Part shown: piece by piece, positions 63,493 through 64,000 of the stretch | How the letters are laid out: every line of letters begins with the position of its first letter | Numbering within the stretch: the stretch's first letter is position 1 | Origin: Aeromonas schubertii | GTDB taxonomy: Bacteria > Pseudomonadota > Gammaproteobacteria > Enterobacterales > Aeromonadaceae | Assembly (NCBI RefSeq): GCF_000820105.1 | Contig: NZ_CDDB01000080.1 | Location: 1-64,000 of the forward strand | Direction of reading: 5' to 3' | DNA: 64,000 bases | Notes under the pieces: model-generated | Database searches by the model: none | Seen by the model: only the letters and a program-made list of their open reading frames with translations | Told to the model about the DNA's origin: nothing | Made by a program: the position numbers and the translations under genes

Positions 63493-64000
63493 ATGCTCAG
63501 GATTGCCAAAGAAGCGCTGACCTTCGACGACGTGTTGTTGGTACCGGCCCACTCCACTGTTCTCCCCAATACCGCCGATCTTCGCACCAAGCTGACCTCC
63601 GGGATCAGTCTCAACATCCCCATGATCTCCGCCGCCATGGATACCGTGACCGAGGCAAACCTCGCCATTGCCCTGGCCCAGGAAGGGGGCATCGGCTTTA
63701 TCCACAAGAACATGTCCGTTGAGCAGCAGGCTGCCGAAGTGCGCAAGGTCAAGAAGTACGAGAGCGGCGTGGTCTCCGACCCCGTCACCGTGCGTCCCGA
63801 CATGACCATCGCCCAGATCAAGGAGCTGAGCCACCGTAACGGGTTTGCCGGCTACCCCGTGGTCACCGAGGGCAACCAGCTGGTGGGCATCATCACCGGC
63901 CGTGATGTGCGCTTCGTCACCGATCTCTCCCTCACCGTCGAGCAGGTCATGACCCAAAAAGATCGTCTGGTCACGGTACGCGAAGGCGCCGCCCGTGACG
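63493..64000 (+). CDS. guaB: Inosine-5'-monophosphate dehydrogenase, N-terminal part
   Basis: First committed step of GMP synthesis (IMP to XMP). Only the first 169 codons lie in the window; the gene runs off the end. [26 protein letters not shown] and [30 protein letters not shown] are the family N-terminus, and the CBS pair begins near residue 94 ([19 protein letters not shown]). guaA is expected downstream. Confidence 0.96.
   Translation, partial: MLRIAKEALTFDDVLLVPAHSTVLPNTADLRTKLTSGISLNIPMISAAMDTVTEANLAIALAQEGGIGFIHKNMSVEQQAAEVRKVKKYESGVVSDPVTVRPDMTIAQIKELSHRNGFAGYPVVTEGNQLVGIITGRDVRFVTDLSLTVEQVMTQKDRLVTVREGAARD

Overview
The window is 64 kb of ordinary, densely packed gammaproteobacterial chromosome (GC roughly 60 percent by eye). 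Protein content and gene neighbourhoods (potABCD, ttcA-uspE-fnr-cco cluster, proQ-prc, nrdAB-yfaE, selD-selU, sdaA-sdaC, hutW, M17 peptidase-yjjG) best fit the Aeromonadales (Aeromonas and relatives such as Oceanimonas or Zobellella). This placement rests on recalled family patterns, not on a search. I see no phage, insertion sequence, CRISPR array or defence island.

Layout. 0-4 kb: polyamine ABC transporter potABCD on the minus strand. 4-5.5 kb: two genes of unknown function. 5.5-15.5 kb, minus strand: ttcA, uspE, fnr, a DsbD-like membrane protein, ccoS, ccoI, ccoH and then ccoNOQP. This is a full cbb3 oxidase with its copper-assembly genes, next to its likely oxygen sensor FNR, which has an FNR box in front of its own gene. 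15.7-20.6 kb, plus strand: a small membrane-anchored protein, msrC, the proQ-prc pair and a lineage-specific lipoprotein. 20.7-24.5 kb, minus strand: yfaE-nrdB-nrdA with two NrdR-like boxes 32 bp apart and a DnaA box upstream. 24.8-34.7 kb: small regulators and transporters (winged-helix, LysR, AraC, EamA, TSUP), a DTW-domain tRNA modification enzyme, an unannotated 41-codon ORF with a strong Shine-Dalgarno, a YbjD/OLD-family nuclease, a membrane protein and glgX.

34.9-35.6 kb: five identical initiator tRNA genes in 135-bp tandem units. 35.7-39.1 kb: an M17 aminopeptidase, a YjjG-type nucleotidase and an M20 amidohydrolase. 39.25-39.49 kb: a complete small transcription unit (promoter, 27-codon hydrophobic ORF, very strong terminator). 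40-46.8 kb, plus strand: LuxR-type regulator, CBS protein, hrpA, a LysM/FimV-like protein and rplY. 46.9-50.3 kb, minus strand: an MBL-fold hydrolase, the selU/selD pair and a small HTH regulator. 50.4-51 kb: a small hypothetical gene and dinI with a perfect LexA box. 51-56 kb, minus strand: serine catabolism (sdaA, sdaC), nudL-pabB. 56-64 kb: class I fumarase, a methyl-accepting chemotaxis protein with a c-type haem motif in its periplasmic domain, a Fur-boxed hutW, xseA, a YitT-family protein and the start of guaB.

Oxygen and redox recur as a theme: FNR, cbb3 oxidase, NrdAB, haem-binding chemoreceptor, anaerobic haem degradation, Fe-S serine dehydratase and fumarase. I did not find a clearly new multi-gene system. 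The items most worth a second look are the two unannotated small ORFs (30061-30186 plus; 39344-39427 minus), the tRNA-fMet array with its two-unit duplication signature, and the haem-motif chemoreceptor.
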